The translations under genes and the position numbers were made by a program. A DNA stretch of 64,000 nucleotides from Sporosarcina beigongshangi (lineage in GTDB: Bacteria > Actinomycetota > Actinomycetes > Actinomycetales > Micrococcaceae), in contig NZ_JADHDY010000005.1 of the NCBI RefSeq assembly GCF_016820535.1, forward strand, positions 167,996 through 231,995, given 5' to 3'. Positions 8,685 to 16,888 of the stretch are shown here, piece by piece (positions within the stretch are counted from its first letter, which is position 1; each line of letters begins with the position of its first letter). The notes under the pieces were generated by a model, which had not been told where the DNA came from, made no database searches, and saw only the letters and a list, made by a program, of their open reading frames with translations.

Positions 8685-10025
8685 ATGACGGTCATGTTGA
8701 GGTCCCTGGAAACCGCGGTTCCGCCCACCATCCTGATCCAGTCGCAGGCGCGCGACGTCTTCGCCGCCCAGCCCGGCCTCACCCGCCTGGGCCAGCGGCT
8801 GGTGCGCACCTGCTTCGACAGCGCCGCCATCGACACACGCCACACCGCCGTCGCTGAAATGGACGTGGACTTCCGCGGCACCGATCCCGTCTTTTACGAC
8901 GGCGCCTCCGGGCTGCTGCTGAACCCCACCACCAAGGAGCGCAACGACCTCTTTGCGCGCGAGGCCTCGGCGCTGTTTGTTGAGGCGGCCGCCCGTGCGC
9001 TGGCCGCATGCGACGGCGTGTACCCGGCCGACGTGTCCCATGTCATCACAGTCTCGTGCACCGGATTTTTCAATCCCGGGCCCGACTACAAGATTGTGCG
9101 GGCGTTGGGCCTCTCCCCCTCCGTGCAGCGCTACCACCTGGGATTCATGGGCTGCTATGCCGCCTTCCCCGCCCTGCGAGCCGCCAAGGCATTTTGCGAG
9201 GCCGACCCCGATGCCGTGGTGCTGGTGGTCTCCGTGGAACTGTGTTCCCTGCACGTGCGCACCTCCAACAACCCCGACACCATCATGGGCTCATCCCTTT
9301 TTGCCGACGGTGCTGCGGCCGCGGTTGTCACGGCGCGCGAACTGCCGGACGGCGCCGGTGCCGGCCGCCTCGATGGGGGCGCCGGCGGGAGTGCCGGCTG
9401 CAGGGCCATGCTCGAGCTGGACCTGTTTGAGACCGTCCTGACGCCGGAGGGCGAGGACTCCATGGCCTGGAACATCGGCGACCACGGCTTTGAAATGGTG
9501 TTGGACAGTTACGTTCCCAAGATCATTGACGAACACATCGTGGGGGCGCTCGATCCCCTGCTGGCCCGGTCGCCATTGTCCGCCGTGCCCTATCCGGACA
9601 TCAGGCACTGGGCCATCCACCCGGGAGGGCGCAGCATCCTGGACAAGGTCCAGGCCAAACTGGAGCTCAGCGACACCCAGCTGGAACCATCCCGGGAAAC
9701 GCTGCGCACCTTCGGCAACATGAGCAGTGCCACCGTGTTGTTTGTGCTCAGGCACATCCTTGACCAGCCGGCCGCGGACGAACGCGAGAGCATCTGCGCC
9801 ATGGCGTTCGGCCCCGGGCTGACGGTTGAGACGGCACTGTTTACCAAGGTGGCGCCGCAGCTTCCCACCGCGAACGGACTGGCAGCCGCGGCGGACAGGC
9901 AGGCCGACGGACAGGCAGACGCGGCGGACAGACAGGCCGACAGACAGGCAGACAGCACAGGCTGCGGCCTGGACGGGGCGCCGATACCGGCGGCACCGAT
10001 TCAAGCAGCACCGGCCCGTGCCTGA
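8685..10025 (+). CDS. Type III polyketide synthase (chalcone/stilbene synthase superfamily)
   Basis: A 446-residue homodimeric-type ketosynthase that condenses malonyl-CoA units onto a CoA starter. The catalytic triad is visible: C157 in LGFMGCYAAFPALRAAK, H312 in RHWAIHPGGRSILD, and N345 in TFGNMSSATVLFVL. The CTGFFNPGPDYKIVRAL segment near 125-141 is typical of bacterial members. The core ends near residue 390. The last 50 residues are a low-complexity tail made partly by a 33-bp tandem duplication. Start may be 8685 or the ATG at 8694; GGAG at 8680 suits the second better. It overlaps the methyltransferase start by 8 bp. The operon resembles Streptomyces srsABC/agqABC gene sets for alkylresorcinols or alkylquinones; the starter unit cannot be told from sequence. 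Confidence 0.93.
   Translation: MTVMLRSLETAVPPTILIQSQARDVFAAQPGLTRLGQRLVRTCFDSAAIDTRHTAVAEMDVDFRGTDPVFYDGASGLLLNPTTKERNDLFAREASALFVEAAARALAACDGVYPADVSHVITVSCTGFFNPGPDYKIVRALGLSPSVQRYHLGFMGCYAAFPALRAAKAFCEADPDAVVLVVSVELCSLHVRTSNNPDTIMGSSLFADGAAAAVVTARELPDGAGAGRLDGGAGGSAGCRAMLELDLFETVLTPEGEDSMAWNIGDHGFEMVLDSYVPKIIDEHIVGALDPLLARSPLSAVPYPDIRHWAIHPGGRSILDKVQAKLELSDTQLEPSRETLRTFGNMSSATVLFVLRHILDQPAADERESICAMAFGPGLTVETALFTKVAPQLPTANGLAAAADRQADGQADAADRQADRQADSTGCGLDGAPIPAAPIQAAPARA
9889..9954 (+). repeat. Two tandem 33-bp units in the 3' end of the polyketide synthase gene
   Basis: Units 9889-9921 and 9922-9954 are identical except for two G-to-A changes. Being a multiple of three, the duplication keeps frame and encodes Asp/Ala/Gln/Arg-rich repeats (ADRQAD) beyond the catalytic core. 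Confidence 0.85.
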
Positions 10026-10782
10026 CCCGGCCGGCCGGGACTCCCGGCAGCGCCTGCGGAACCCGGCATTCCTTCAGGCGGCATTGCTGCGCGAACGCGA
10101 CGCCGACGCCGTGGAGGAAATGGACAAACCGGGCGCCGACCCCGCCATGCTGGACCGCACCTACGCACAGTTCCCGCTCGTCAACCGCGTGGTCTCGCGC
10201 TGGCATGGCGTCTACAGGCAACGAATCCGCCCGCTGCTCTCACCCACAAGGACCGCCACGCTGCTGGACATCGGCTGCGGCGGCGGCGACATCCCGGCCG
10301 CCCTGGCCCGGTGGGCGGTGCGGGACGGGCTGCCCCTGCGCATCACGGCCATCGACCCCGACCCGCGAGCCATCGCCTATGCCACAGCCCACCATGCCGG
10401 CACCGGCGTGGAGTTCCGGCTGGCGCACAGCGGCGCGCTTGCAGCGGCCGGCGAGGGCTTCGACGTCGTCATTTCCAACCACATGCTCCACCACCTCTCG
10501 CCCCAGGAGATGGTCGGGCTCATGGCGGATTCCGCCTTGCTGGCCCGGCGGCTCGCGCTGCACAGCGACATCGCCCGCAGCCCGATCGCCTACGCGTTGT
10601 TTGCCGCGGGGACGGTGCCGTTTTTCCCGGGCTCGTTCATCCGGCGCGACGGGCTGACATCCATCCGCCGCAGCTACACCTCCACCGAGCTCCGGGCCGT
10701 GCTGCCGGCTGGATGGCATGTGGAGCCGGCGAGGCCGTGGCGCACCCTCGCCCTCTTCACCCCGGGCGCCGGGCATGCTTGA
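10018..10782 (+). CDS. Class I SAM-dependent methyltransferase
   Basis: About 254 residues from the GTG at 10018. The SAM-binding motif LLDIGCGGGDIPAALARW is followed by the acidic strand ITAIDPDPRAIAYA and motif IV FDVVISNHMLHHLSPQEM, the usual Rossmann methyltransferase order. The frame is open further upstream but would overlap the synthase over its whole tail; the GTG keeps an 8-bp overlap. Position between a type III polyketide synthase and a flavin hydroxylase suggests that it methylates the phenolic product, as SrsB does for alkylresorcinols in Streptomyces griseus; that assignment is by context. Its last codons overlap the ATG of the next gene, so translation is coupled. Confidence 0.85.
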   Translation: MPDPAGRDSRQRLRNPAFLQAALLRERDADAVEEMDKPGADPAMLDRTYAQFPLVNRVVSRWHGVYRQRIRPLLSPTRTATLLDIGCGGGDIPAALARWAVRDGLPLRITAIDPDPRAIAYATAHHAGTGVEFRLAHSGALAAAGEGFDVVISNHMLHHLSPQEMVGLMADSALLARRLALHSDIARSPIAYALFAAGTVPFFPGSFIRRDGLTSIRRSYTSTELRAVLPAGWHVEPARPWRTLALFTPGAGHA

Positions 10783-12067
10783 CGTGGCGATCGTGGGCGC
10801 CGGGCCGGTGGGGCTGCACCTGGGTGCGCTGCTGCTGCAGGCGGGCCTGTCCGTGCGCATCCTTGAACAGCGCACCCTGGCGCGGCCGGATTCGCGCGCC
10901 ATCGGCATCCACCCGCCGGCGCTGGCCGCCCTGTGCCTTGCCGGTGTTGCGGCACCCCTGCTGGCCGAGGGCGTGCAGATCCGCACAGGCGTGGCGCGCA
11001 GCGGCGGTGCCGAGGTGGGCAGGCTGCGGTTCGAGCCACCGGTCCTGACGCTCAAGCAGGCCCGGACCGAGGCCGTCCTGGCCGCGCGCGTCCTGGCACT
11101 GGACCCCCAGGCGCTGGTCCGGGGGTTCCGCGTCGTTTCCCTGCACGACGGCGGGTCCTTCCTCACGCTGTCGGGCGCGGCTGCCGCCGGGGCAGGGGAT
11201 GGAGACGGCACGGGAACCGCGGCCGGTGTCGCCACGCCCGAGCGCATCGCCGGCAGGCACGCCCAGGCCGGGCACGTCGCAGCCGGGCATGTCCAGGCCA
11301 GGCATGTCGAGGCCAAGCTGGTGGTGGGTGCCGACGGTGCACATTCCATGGTCAGGACACTGCTGGGCATTCCCACGGGCGGGCGCGACCATCCGGACAC
11401 CTACCTGATGGGCGACTTTCCCGATGCGGGAACCGACCGTGCCGCAGCCGTGCTGTACCTGGAGCCGGGCGGCATCGTGGAGTCGTTCCCGCTCCCCCAC
11501 GGACTGCGGCGCTGGGTGGTGCACACGGAATCGCTGCGCTCCGGTGCCGGGGCCGACGAGCTGGCCGGGCTCATCCGGGACCGCACCGGCGTCCGGGTCG
11601 ATGCCGGTGCAAACTCCATGCTCAGCGCGTTTGGCGTCCGCACCCGCCTGGCCCGCCGCATGGTGCTGGGACGCGCCGTGCTTGTGGGTGATGCTGCGCA
11701 TGAAATCAGCCCGATCGGCGGACAGGGCATGAACCTCGGCTGGCTGGACGCGGCCGCGCTGGCACCCATCATCGTCGCGGCGCTTCAGGGCAAAAACACC
11801 GGACTTGCGCTGGCCGAATTTGAGCGCTGCCGCATGCGCGCAGCCCGTTCGGCCGCACGGCAGGCGCAACTGAACATGGTGCTGGGACGGGCGGCCCCGC
11901 CGTCGTACCTCAGGCTGCGCAACACGCTGTTTCGCGGAGTCGTCCGGCTGCAGCCGGTCCAGGCGCTGGTGGCTGGGCGATTCACCATGCAGTCGAAGTC
12001 GCTGCTCAGCCGGCCGCGGTTGCAGCCGGGGGAACCGGCGGTGCGTCCATGGCGCACTGGCCCGTGA
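10775..12067 (+). CDS. FAD-dependent aromatic monooxygenase/oxidoreductase
   Basis: A 430-residue group A flavoprotein hydroxylase. It shows the dinucleotide fold GAGPVG at residues 8-13, the DG motif VVGADGAHSMVRTLLG near 184-199, and the GD motif VGDAAHEISPIGGQGMNLGW near 300-320. These are the three signatures of the PHBH/UbiH class, which use NAD(P)H and O2 to hydroxylate phenols. As third gene of the operon it is likely to hydroxylate the methylated resorcinol toward a quinone (SrsC/AgqC-like), by inference. Residues about 160-185 hold an insertion of GHVxA repeats absent from typical relatives. The ATG at 10775 overlaps the methyltransferase stop by 8 bp. Its 3' end overlaps the convergent gene by 62 bp. 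Confidence 0.88.
   Translation: MLDVAIVGAGPVGLHLGALLLQAGLSVRILEQRTLARPDSRAIGIHPPALAALCLAGVAAPLLAEGVQIRTGVARSGGAEVGRLRFEPPVLTLKQARTEAVLAARVLALDPQALVRGFRVVSLHDGGSFLTLSGAAAAGAGDGDGTGTAAGVATPERIAGRHAQAGHVAAGHVQARHVEAKLVVGADGAHSMVRTLLGIPTGGRDHPDTYLMGDFPDAGTDRAAAVLYLEPGGIVESFPLPHGLRRWVVHTESLRSGAGADELAGLIRDRTGVRVDAGANSMLSAFGVRTRLARRMVLGRAVLVGDAAHEISPIGGQGMNLGWLDAAALAPIIVAALQGKNTGLALAEFERCRMRAARSAARQAQLNMVLGRAAPPSYLRLRNTLFRGVVRLQPVQALVAGRFTMQSKSLLSRPRLQPGEPAVRPWRTGP
11267..11311 (+). repeat. Three tandem 15-bp units inside the flavin monooxygenase gene
   Basis: Three imperfect copies of GCCGGGCATGTCCAG at 11267, 11282 and 11297, with a fourth decayed unit just upstream. They encode a short AGHVA-type repeat (residues about 165-179) between the substrate domain and the DG motif. 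Confidence 0.75.
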
Positions 12068-12443
12068 CTCCCGCCAGGGCAAAAACCACGAAGGCCACGA
12101 TGCCATGCAACCAGCCCAGTGCCGGTGCGGCGTCGCCAAACATGCCCAGGAGAACCTGGACGGCCACGGCGACCGCCAGCCCGACCGCGAGCCAGGTGAC
12201 GGTGCGCGACCGCAGGACGAGGGCCAGGATCAGCAAGATGATGGCGAGGACGGGGATGACCTGCATGCCCACGATCGAGTGCAGGGCGAATCCGGCCCCG
12301 CCGACCTCGGTGTTTTCGTCGACGGTGCCGCCCTCGGCGGAGACCAGGTGGCCAATCGACATGAGCGCGTAGGCAATGCTGGCGGCTTGAAGCACCACCA
12401 GGAGCAAAATCAACCAGGCGAGAACCCTGACGGCAATTTTCAT
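12006..12443 (-). CDS. Four-helix membrane protein (resembles DUF6220)
   Basis: A 145-residue protein starting MKIAVRVLAWLILLLVVLQA. Four hydrophobic helices are visible, near residues 5-28, 48-68, 74-96 and 104-122. Histidines sit at the starts of helices two (FALHSIVGMQV) and four (LGWLHGIVAFVVF), a pattern like small haem- or quinone-associated membrane proteins and the DUF6220 family. I do not recognise a function. I start at 12443; the open frame upstream adds an Arg/Pro-rich stretch without a ribosome site. The last 62 bp (12006-12067) overlap the 3' end of the convergent monooxygenase gene. Confidence 0.65.
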   Translation of the reverse strand: MKIAVRVLAWLILLLVVLQAASIAYALMSIGHLVSAEGGTVDENTEVGGAGFALHSIVGMQVIPVLAIILLILALVLRSRTVTWLAVGLAVAVAVQVLLGMFGDAAPALGWLHGIVAFVVFALAGVTGQCAMDAPPVPPAATAAG

Positions 12444-12667
12444 GGCGGGACGCCTCCCGACGCCGCGGGTCCTGCAAGGATCGGCCGGATTGCCGGTTCG
12501 CGGGCCCATTCCGGAATCTACTCCGGGGCCGGCATGGGGTCAAAGAAAACTTCCCGGGCCCAGCGCACCGGGGCTACGCAATGGCGCAACGGAACCGGCC
12601 GCTGGGACGGAAGGATCCGCCGTCGTGCCTGCCAAAAAGGTGCACCGAGTTGCGGCAGATTCCCCGG

Positions 12668-13966
12668 CTACAGCCGCTCCGGGACCGTGCTGCCTTCCCC
12701 GTCGGCTGCCACTGCGGCTGCGGGCCTGCTGGCCGGGCGGCCCGTGGCCTTGACCACCGCGACAGCCACCGCCGTGGTGACCGGGATGGCCAGGACCAGG
12801 CCGATGGAACCTACCAGGATCCGCACGATTTCTTCCGCCAGTTCCGCGCCGGTCAGGGCATTGATGAGTGGCTGGTCGAACAGGGAGACCATGAGCAGCA
12901 CGGGCAGGGCGCCGCCGGCGTAGGCGAATGCGATGGTGTAGACGGTGGAGGCGATGTGGTCGCGGCCGATCCGCATGGCCGACGTAAACAACTCCCGGGA
13001 GGTGGTGTGGGGTGCCAGCTCGTACAGCTCCCACACCGCAGAGGACTGCGTGATGGTGACGTCGTTGAGCACGCCCAGGCCGGAAATCACCAGGCCGCAC
13101 AGGATCATGCCGGAGAGGGACATGCCCTGGGTCAGGTTCAGCAGCTGGTAGCCGTAGTCGCCGGTGGTTCCGGTCAGCGCCGCGGAATCCACCGCCCACG
13201 CCGCCAGGCCGGCCGTCACGAGCAGGCCGAACAGGGTGCCCAGCAGCGCGGTGGAGGTCCGGGCCGAGAAGCCGTGGGCGAAGTACAGCACCCCGAACAT
13301 GATGGCGGATGATCCCACCAGCGCCACCAAAAGCGGCGGCTGCCCCTGGGCCAGGGCCGGCAGGATGAACCATGCCAGCACGGCAAACGCGCCGACCAGC
13401 CCCACCATGGCCCGCAGCCCCCGCCAGCGCGCCACCGCCACCACGATAAGTGCGTACAGGACCGCCAAGAGGCCCATGGGCATGGTGCGCACGAAGTCCA
13501 TGAAGATGTAGGTGGGACCGTTGTGGTCCGCGCCCGTGACGGCTGCCAGGCCCGACAGGTTCAAGAATCTGATGGTCTCGCCGGCGTTGACCCCGCGGGT
13601 TTGCACAATGTCGGGGCTGATGAGCACCGGCACATCTGCCATGCCCGGCAATTCCGTGTAGGCGATGAAGCATTCGGACCCCGCAGTGCCGCCGGCATTG
13701 AGTGAGCAGTCCTCCGTGGCCGTGCGCACCACCTTGCCGGTGTCGATGCTCGCCCCCGGCGCCGCGGCATAGGGGTTGCCGGCCGGTTCCTGCGCATTGT
13801 CCGCGTGGGGCCACATGACCACCATCGCCACGATGGTCAGCACGGCCAGCGGCGCCAGGATCCAGCTCAGCAGCACGACGGCACGCCGCCTCATGGCTTT
13901 CCTGCGGCGCAGCTCCGGACGGCTCAGCGCCGATTCGTCAACATCATGCGAATGCGAGTGGCCCAT
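12668..13966 (-). CDS. YibE/F family membrane protein
   Basis: A 432-residue integral membrane protein. A His-rich N-terminus (MGHSHSHD) and a first span near 28-50 precede an extracytoplasmic domain of about 100 residues. Six or seven further spans follow from residue 160. The conserved YibE/F core reads LLNLTQGMSLSGMILCGLVI, then GLGVLNDVTITQSSAVWEL and ASTVYTIAFAYAGGALPVLL. Known relatives are poorly characterised, though some sit with metal or stress genes. The start overlaps nothing and lies downstream of a large hairpin that separates it from the glyS/GNAT unit. The 224-bp gap to the next gene (12444-12667) shows no gene or clear signal. Confidence 0.88.
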   Translation of the reverse strand: MGHSHSHDVDESALSRPELRRRKAMRRRAVVLLSWILAPLAVLTIVAMVVMWPHADNAQEPAGNPYAAAPGASIDTGKVVRTATEDCSLNAGGTAGSECFIAYTELPGMADVPVLISPDIVQTRGVNAGETIRFLNLSGLAAVTGADHNGPTYIFMDFVRTMPMGLLAVLYALIVVAVARWRGLRAMVGLVGAFAVLAWFILPALAQGQPPLLVALVGSSAIMFGVLYFAHGFSARTSTALLGTLFGLLVTAGLAAWAVDSAALTGTTGDYGYQLLNLTQGMSLSGMILCGLVISGLGVLNDVTITQSSAVWELYELAPHTTSRELFTSAMRIGRDHIASTVYTIAFAYAGGALPVLLMVSLFDQPLINALTGAELAEEIVRILVGSIGLVLAIPVTTAVAVAVVKATGRPASRPAAAVAADGEGSTVPERL

Positions 13967-14035
13967 GGGCTGTAATCAGTCCTTCGGTCTTGAACGGTAG
14001 CGGAGACGGACACCGGTGGCCTCGGAAAAAGGCAA

Positions 14036-14132
14036 GGCTGCAAGCCCGGGCCCCGGAGCGAGGATGGATTTCTGAAGGTCGCCCAGCGACCGAAGAAATC
14101 TTACTGCTCGCGAGGGGTCCGGGTTTGCAGCC
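14036..14132 (-). terminator. Large nested hairpin after the GNAT gene, probable terminator
   Basis: The outer arms 14036-14054 and 14114-14132 pair over all 19 positions with two G-U wobbles on the plus-strand RNA. An inner hairpin pairs GATTTCT (14067-14073) with AGAAATC (14094-14100), then GGTCGC (14077-14082) with GCGACC (14086-14091) around CCA. Read on the minus strand it follows the GNAT stop by 9 bp and is trailed by TTGCCTTTTT, so termination of glyS-GNAT is the simplest role. The size and nesting are unusual for a plain terminator. Confidence 0.6.
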
Positions 14133-14141
14133 GACCGAACG

Positions 14142-15131
14142 TTACTCCCCGAGGACGAGGGTTTCGGCGCCGCGAACCTTGGCTGCACCCACGGAAATCA
14201 TGGGATTGACGACGGCGGACACGGCTTCCATGGAGTCGTCCAGTTCCAGCAGGACCGGGTACTGGTGCGTGATGAGGGCGAGCAGGTCGTAGACGGCCTG
14301 CACCGCTGCCTCGTGTTCCAGAGTGGGTTCCACGCCGAGGAACACCTCGGAGGCTGCCGCGGCAACCTCTTCGGTGGACTCGATGCTGCCCTGCGAATAG
14401 CTCAGCGCAAACGCCTGGACTTTGCCCTTCTTGCTCGGGGCAACGCCGGCACCGAAGGCACTGGCCGGCTCGGCACGAAGCACCAGGGCGCCGTGCGCGC
14501 CGGTGAGGTCGTCCAGGAACATGCGCTGCACCAGGCCGGGGCTCAGCGGACCGGTGGGGTCCCACTGGTTCACGGACTCGTAGTAGCGGCCCACCACGTC
14601 GGTCAGTTCCACGGAGCCGGTGGCGAGGTCCTGCACTCGGGCCGTGGCTTCCTCCTCGGTGCCTTCACCGAAGACGGGCAGCTTCAGCGCGCCGGGGCCC
14701 ACCTCAACCACACGGTTGCGCTGCAGCACAGCCAAGCCCATCGCCAAGGCAAACCCCTCACCCGAGGTGCCGGGGGCAACCTTGGTGCGCAACGCCGTCG
14801 TACTGACCAAGCCGGCCTCAAGGGCACCGTCAGCTTCGCGGCGGAGCATGGTCAGCAATGTGGCGCCGACGCCTGCGCGCCGGTGGTCCTTGGCGACCTC
14901 AACATAGGCCCACAGGCGGGCGGGGTGCAGCTTTGTTGAGTACACGACGCCGGCCGCGACCGGGATGCCCTGGTCCTCGGCGACGATGGTGCGCCGCCAC
15001 GGGTTGGCATCGGATTCCGGAGCCAGTGCGGCGCGGAACTGCCCGGCCGGAGCGGAATCGGCGTCTCCCCAGATCTCCAGGAGAGTCAGGTCATCGCCGT
15101 CCTGCCACGGCCGGTACGAAAGTTCAGCCAT
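14142..15131 (-). CDS. GNAT-family N-acetyltransferase (two-domain)
   Basis: A 329-residue protein with an N-terminal GNAT domain. The acetyl-CoA-binding segment is VEVAKDHRRAGVGATLLTML near residues 77-96 (the R/QxxGxG/A loop). A second, more divergent alpha/beta half follows, with FALSYSQGSIES and EHEAAVQAVYDLLALI; fused or degenerate second GNAT domains are common in Actinobacteria. Substrate unknown. It starts 2 bp after the glyS stop and is therefore almost certainly co-transcribed with it. Whether it acts on glycyl-tRNA synthetase or ribosomal proteins cannot be said. Confidence 0.85.
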   Translation of the reverse strand: MAELSYRPWQDGDDLTLLEIWGDADSAPAGQFRAALAPESDANPWRRTIVAEDQGIPVAAGVVYSTKLHPARLWAYVEVAKDHRRAGVGATLLTMLRREADGALEAGLVSTTALRTKVAPGTSGEGFALAMGLAVLQRNRVVEVGPGALKLPVFGEGTEEEATARVQDLATGSVELTDVVGRYYESVNQWDPTGPLSPGLVQRMFLDDLTGAHGALVLRAEPASAFGAGVAPSKKGKVQAFALSYSQGSIESTEEVAAAASEVFLGVEPTLEHEAAVQAVYDLLALITHQYPVLLELDDSMEAVSAVVNPMISVGAAKVRGAETLVLGE

Positions 15132-15133
15132 GC

Positions 15134-16519
15134 CTAGGCACCCAGGAGGCGGGTTGCCAGGTAGGCCTGAACCTTGTCCAGGGGCACGCGCTCCTGGCTC
15201 ATGGTGTCGCGTTCGCGGATGGTCACGGCGTTGTCCTCGAGGGTGTCGAAGTCGACCGTGATGCAGAACGGGGTGCCAATCTCATCCTGGCGGCGGTAGC
15301 GGCGGCCGATGGCGCCGGCGTCGTCGAACTCGATGTTCCAGTTCTTGCGCAGCGTGTTGGCAAGCTCCTTGGCCTTCGGCGAGAGCTCCTCGTTGCGGCT
15401 CAGCGGCAGCACGGCGGCCTTGACGGGAGCCAGTCGCGGATCCAGCTTCAGAACGGTGCGCTTGTCGACGCCGCCCTTGGCGTTGGGGGCTTCATCTTCC
15501 ACATAGGCGTCCACGAGGAAGGCCATCATGGAGCGGGTCAGGCCGAAGGACGGCTCGATGACGTACGGCGTGAAGCGCTCGCCCGTGGCCTGGTTGAAGT
15601 AGCTCAGGTCGGTGCCGGAACCCTTGGTGTGCGAGGACAGGTCATAGTCGGTGCGGTTCGCGACACCCATGAGCTCGCCCCACTCCGAACCCTTGAAGCC
15701 GAACTTGTACTCGAAGTCGATGGTGCCTGCGGAGTAATGGGCACGCTCGTCTTCGGGGACGTCAAAGCGGCGCAGGTTCTCCGGGTCGATGCCGAGATCC
15801 AGGAACCAGTCCCAGCACAGCTCAACCCATTCCTTGAACCATTTGTCGGCCTCTTCGCCGGGCACGAAGAACTCAATCTCCATCTGCTCGAACTCGCGGG
15901 TGCGGAAGATGAAGTTTCCGGGCGTGATCTCGTTGCGGAAGGCCTTGCCGATCTGGCCGATGCCGAACGGGGGCTTCTTGCGGCTGGTGGTCAGCACGTT
16001 GTTGAAGTTCACGAAGATGCCCTGCGCGGTTTCGGGGCGCATGTAGGCCATGCCGGATTCGCTGTCGACCGGGCCGAGGAAGGTCTTCATGAGGCCGGAG
16101 AACAGCTGCGGCTCGGTCCACTGGCCCTTGGTGCCGCAATCCGGGCAGACGATGTCGTCCATGCCGTTTTCGGGGTCGCGCTTCTTCTTCGCCACGAACG
16201 CCTCGATGAGGTGGTCCTGGCGGTGGCGCTTGTGGCACTGCGTGCACTCAACCAGCGGGTCGGTGAACGTGGCGACGTGGCCCGATGCTGCCCACACTGC
16301 CTTGGGCAAGATGATGGAGGAATCCAGGCCCACCATGTCCTCGCGGCCGCGCACAAATGACTGCCACCATTCGCGCTTGATGTTTTCCTTCAGCTCAACG
16401 CCGAGGGGGCCGTAATCCCAGGCCGACCGCGAACCGCCGTAAATCTCACCGGCCTGAAAAACAAAGCCGCGACGTTTCGCGAGTGAAATGACCTGGTCAA
16501 GCTTGGACTGAGGCGCCAC
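15134..16519 (-). CDS. glyS: Glycyl-tRNA synthetase (alpha2, class II)
   Basis: A 461-residue single-chain class II synthetase that charges tRNA-Gly. Features seen: the N-terminal [18 protein letters not shown], the [13 protein letters not shown] strand, a zinc-like Cys pair in ECTQCHKRH with a second at VCPDCGTKG, class II motif 2 around [20 protein letters not shown], motif 3 around [13 protein letters not shown], and a C-terminal anticodon-binding domain. This is the eukaryotic/archaeal-like form usual in Actinobacteria rather than the alpha2beta2 enzyme. Start is GTG at 16519 with AGGAG seven bases upstream. The GNAT gene follows directly. Confidence 0.97.
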   Translation of the reverse strand: MAPQSKLDQVISLAKRRGFVFQAGEIYGGSRSAWDYGPLGVELKENIKREWWQSFVRGREDMVGLDSSIILPKAVWAASGHVATFTDPLVECTQCHKRHRQDHLIEAFVAKKKRDPENGMDDIVCPDCGTKGQWTEPQLFSGLMKTFLGPVDSESGMAYMRPETAQGIFVNFNNVLTTSRKKPPFGIGQIGKAFRNEITPGNFIFRTREFEQMEIEFFVPGEEADKWFKEWVELCWDWFLDLGIDPENLRRFDVPEDERAHYSAGTIDFEYKFGFKGSEWGELMGVANRTDYDLSSHTKGSGTDLSYFNQATGERFTPYVIEPSFGLTRSMMAFLVDAYVEDEAPNAKGGVDKRTVLKLDPRLAPVKAAVLPLSRNEELSPKAKELANTLRKNWNIEFDDAGAIGRRYRRQDEIGTPFCITVDFDTLEDNAVTIRERDTMSQERVPLDKVQAYLATRLLGA

Positions 16520-16830
16520 TGTTTACTCCTATTAATTACGAGGCCGCTGGGTGCGGTCCGTCCCGCGCACAAGCTTACCTTTGGGCAGCGGCTTGGGGGC
16601 AACTGCCGGCGGCCCGGGGAACCCCATTGTGAGCAGTCTGACGCCGGCAAGCACGACGGCGGCATCCGGCTTGAGCTGTTGCCGACGGCTTGCGCGGCTC
16701 CCGGTTTGGGCAGCCTCTGGGGCTGGTCAGCTGCCGGACCATGGTGGCCTGCGCCGTTGCACCGGGCAGCACCGCGGCCATGGCCTCCCGTTGCGGCAGC
16801 TCCCCGGCACCGGCCGCGCAGGTATCATAT
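16520..16830. other. Gene-free stretch between glyS and the DUF222 gene
   Basis: GC-rich, with no credible coding frame, RNA gene or strong hairpin. The glyS promoter must lie within it. The AT-rich promoter of the next gene begins at its right edge. Confidence 0.5.
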
Positions 16831-16846
16831 TCGAAAGATTGTTCTA
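16831..16846 (+). promoter_or_regulatory. Degenerate SOS (LexA) box upstream of the DUF222-HNH gene
   Basis: TCGAAAGATTGTTCTA differs at two of the twelve fixed positions from the actinobacterial LexA consensus TCGAAC-N4-GTTCGA (allowing A at the end). It overlaps the proposed -35 box. Several mycobacterial 13E12/DUF222 genes are established members of the LexA regulon, which supports the reading. A second dyad, TAGAATTGTTCTA at 16877-16889, touches the start codon. Confidence 0.5.
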
Positions 16847-16867
16847 GAAACTATTGCATACTAATAA
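16839..16867 (+). promoter_or_regulatory. Sigma-70-type promoter of the DUF222-HNH gene
   Basis: TTGTTC (16839-16844) and TAATAA (16862-16867) are separated by 17 bp in a markedly AT-rich patch. The predicted start point lies about 15 nt before the ATG, leaving no room for a ribosome-binding site; the transcript would be nearly leaderless. Confidence 0.55.
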
Positions 16868-16888
16868 CGAACCAACTAGAATTGTTCT

